In this document: positions 5,274 to 5,734 of the stretch, one piece after another
Layout of the letters: each line of letters starts with the position of its first letter
How positions within the stretch are numbered: the first letter of the stretch is position 1
Source of the DNA: Thermoproteota archaeon
GTDB taxonomy: Archaea > Thermoproteota > Thermoprotei_A > Sulfolobales > Pyrodictiaceae
DNA: 5,734 nt
Reading direction: 5' to 3'
NCBI GenBank assembly: GCA_013153105.1
Contig: JAADFC010000025.1
Location: forward strand, 1-5,734
Notes under the pieces: model-generated
What the model saw: only the letters and a program-made list of their open reading frames with translations
Databases searched by the model: none
Told to the model about the DNA's origin: nothing
Made by a program: the position numbers and the translations under genes

Positions 5274-5734
5274 CTAGCCTTTGAGGGCTTCCACGCCCGC
5301 ACCAAGCCGCGCAAGCTCCTCGACCAGGGCCTCCTCGAGGCTGCGCAGCCTCTGGTACTCCGCCACGGCCTGGTCGAGGGTTATTCTCCCCTCCGCCAGC
5401 TCCCTCTGGAGCCTCCTGAGCCTCTCCCGGGTATCCTCGAGCATGCGGCGCAGGTGCTCTACTATAAGGCGCTCAGCCTCTATCTCGCCCTGCGCGGTGG
5501 CGGCGGCTATGCTGCGCGGCTCGTAGCTGCCCCGTATCCTGCCATCCTCTATCAACACTACACGCTCAGCCATCCTGGCCACGCGGGGGTCGTGGGTGGT
5601 CATTATCACTGTCTTCCCGTGCTCCCTGCTCTGCTCCAGGAGCAGCCTCACAATCCTCTCGCCGGTGGCAAGGTCGAGCTCCCCCGTAGGCTCGTCGGCT
5701 ACTATCAGTGGGGGGTCGTTGGCCAGTGCCACGG
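5274..5734 (-). CDS. ABC transporter ATP-binding protein (MacB/LolD type), C-terminal part with coiled-coil tail
   Basis: The last 152 full codons of an ABC ATPase are present; Walker A, Q-loop and LSGGQ signature lie beyond the right edge. The visible order, numbered from the first in-window valine (GTG), is ALANDPP (2-8), Walker B LIVADEPTGELD (9-20) and the H-loop TTHD (45-48). The EPTGELD form and the TVIMTTHDPRVA wording fit the MacB/LolD/FtsE group, which pairs with FtsX-like membrane subunits to move lipids, peptides or lipoproteins. After the ATPase core ends near residue 75, a charged helical tail (about 82-145) is predicted by eye to form a coiled coil. Its part QRELAEGRITLDQAVAEYQRL loosely resembles a SHOCT-type short helix pair. 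Most relatives end soon after the H-loop region. The GTG at 5732-5730 is internal. The permease partner is not in the window. Confidence 0.9.
   Translation of the reverse strand, partial: VALANDPPLIVADEPTGELDLATGERIVRLLLEQSREHGKTVIMTTHDPRVARMAERVVLIEDGRIRGSYEPRSIAAATAQGEIEAERLIVEHLRRMLEDTRERLRRLQRELAEGRITLDQAVAEYQRLRSLEEALVEELARLGAGVEALKG

Noticed and set aside
4757..5277. Plus-strand open frames opposite the QueF-like and DUF1122 genes
   Set aside because: The minus-strand frames have family motifs, ribosome binding sites and a tight overlap; the plus-strand products have none.

Overview
The window looks like chromosomal DNA of a GC-rich hyperthermophilic crenarchaeon, most likely in or near the Desulfurococcales/Pyrodictiaceae. 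The grounds are heavy use of ATA for Ile and AGG for Arg despite very high GC, GTG and TTG starts, and genes typical of archaea or crenarchaea: a QueF-like archaeosine synthase, a ribose-1,5-bisphosphate isomerase, a DUF1122 protein and a PUA/PP-loop/ferredoxin fusion. The species cannot be named from this sequence alone.

Plus strand, 1 to 4429. The window opens in the last third of an AMP-forming acyl-CoA synthetase (ends 559). After a GC-rich gap with a 9-bp inverted repeat comes a 651-residue multidomain protein: zinc ribbon, PUA-like domain, PAPS-reductase-type PP-loop domain and a C-terminal 2x[4Fe-4S] ferredoxin. Its stop overlaps (GTGA) the start of a YkuE-type metallophosphoesterase with a Tat-like signal peptide. 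A 57-bp gap with two small GC hairpins leads to ribose-1,5-bisphosphate isomerase, an enzyme of the archaeal AMP-recycling route that feeds type III RuBisCO.

Minus strand, 5734 down to 4436. A cluster converges on the isomerase with only 6 bp between the stops. In transcription order it holds a MacB/LolD-type ABC ATPase (N-terminal part beyond the window) with an unusual charged coiled-coil tail, a QueF-like protein likely to make archaeosine at tRNA position 15, and a DUF1122 protein that overlaps it by a TTGA junction.

The genes do not form one obvious pathway. The strongest couplings are the two 4-nt start/stop overlaps: PP-loop fusion with exported phosphoesterase, and QueF-L with DUF1122. 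The most interesting points are the RNA-binding-like architecture of the PAPS-reductase fusion, the QueF-L/DUF1122 coupling, an apparent His-to-Gln change in the QueF-L active site, and a patch of different codon use inside the PUA-coding segment. I see no CRISPR array, tRNA, rRNA, insertion sequence or prophage gene.
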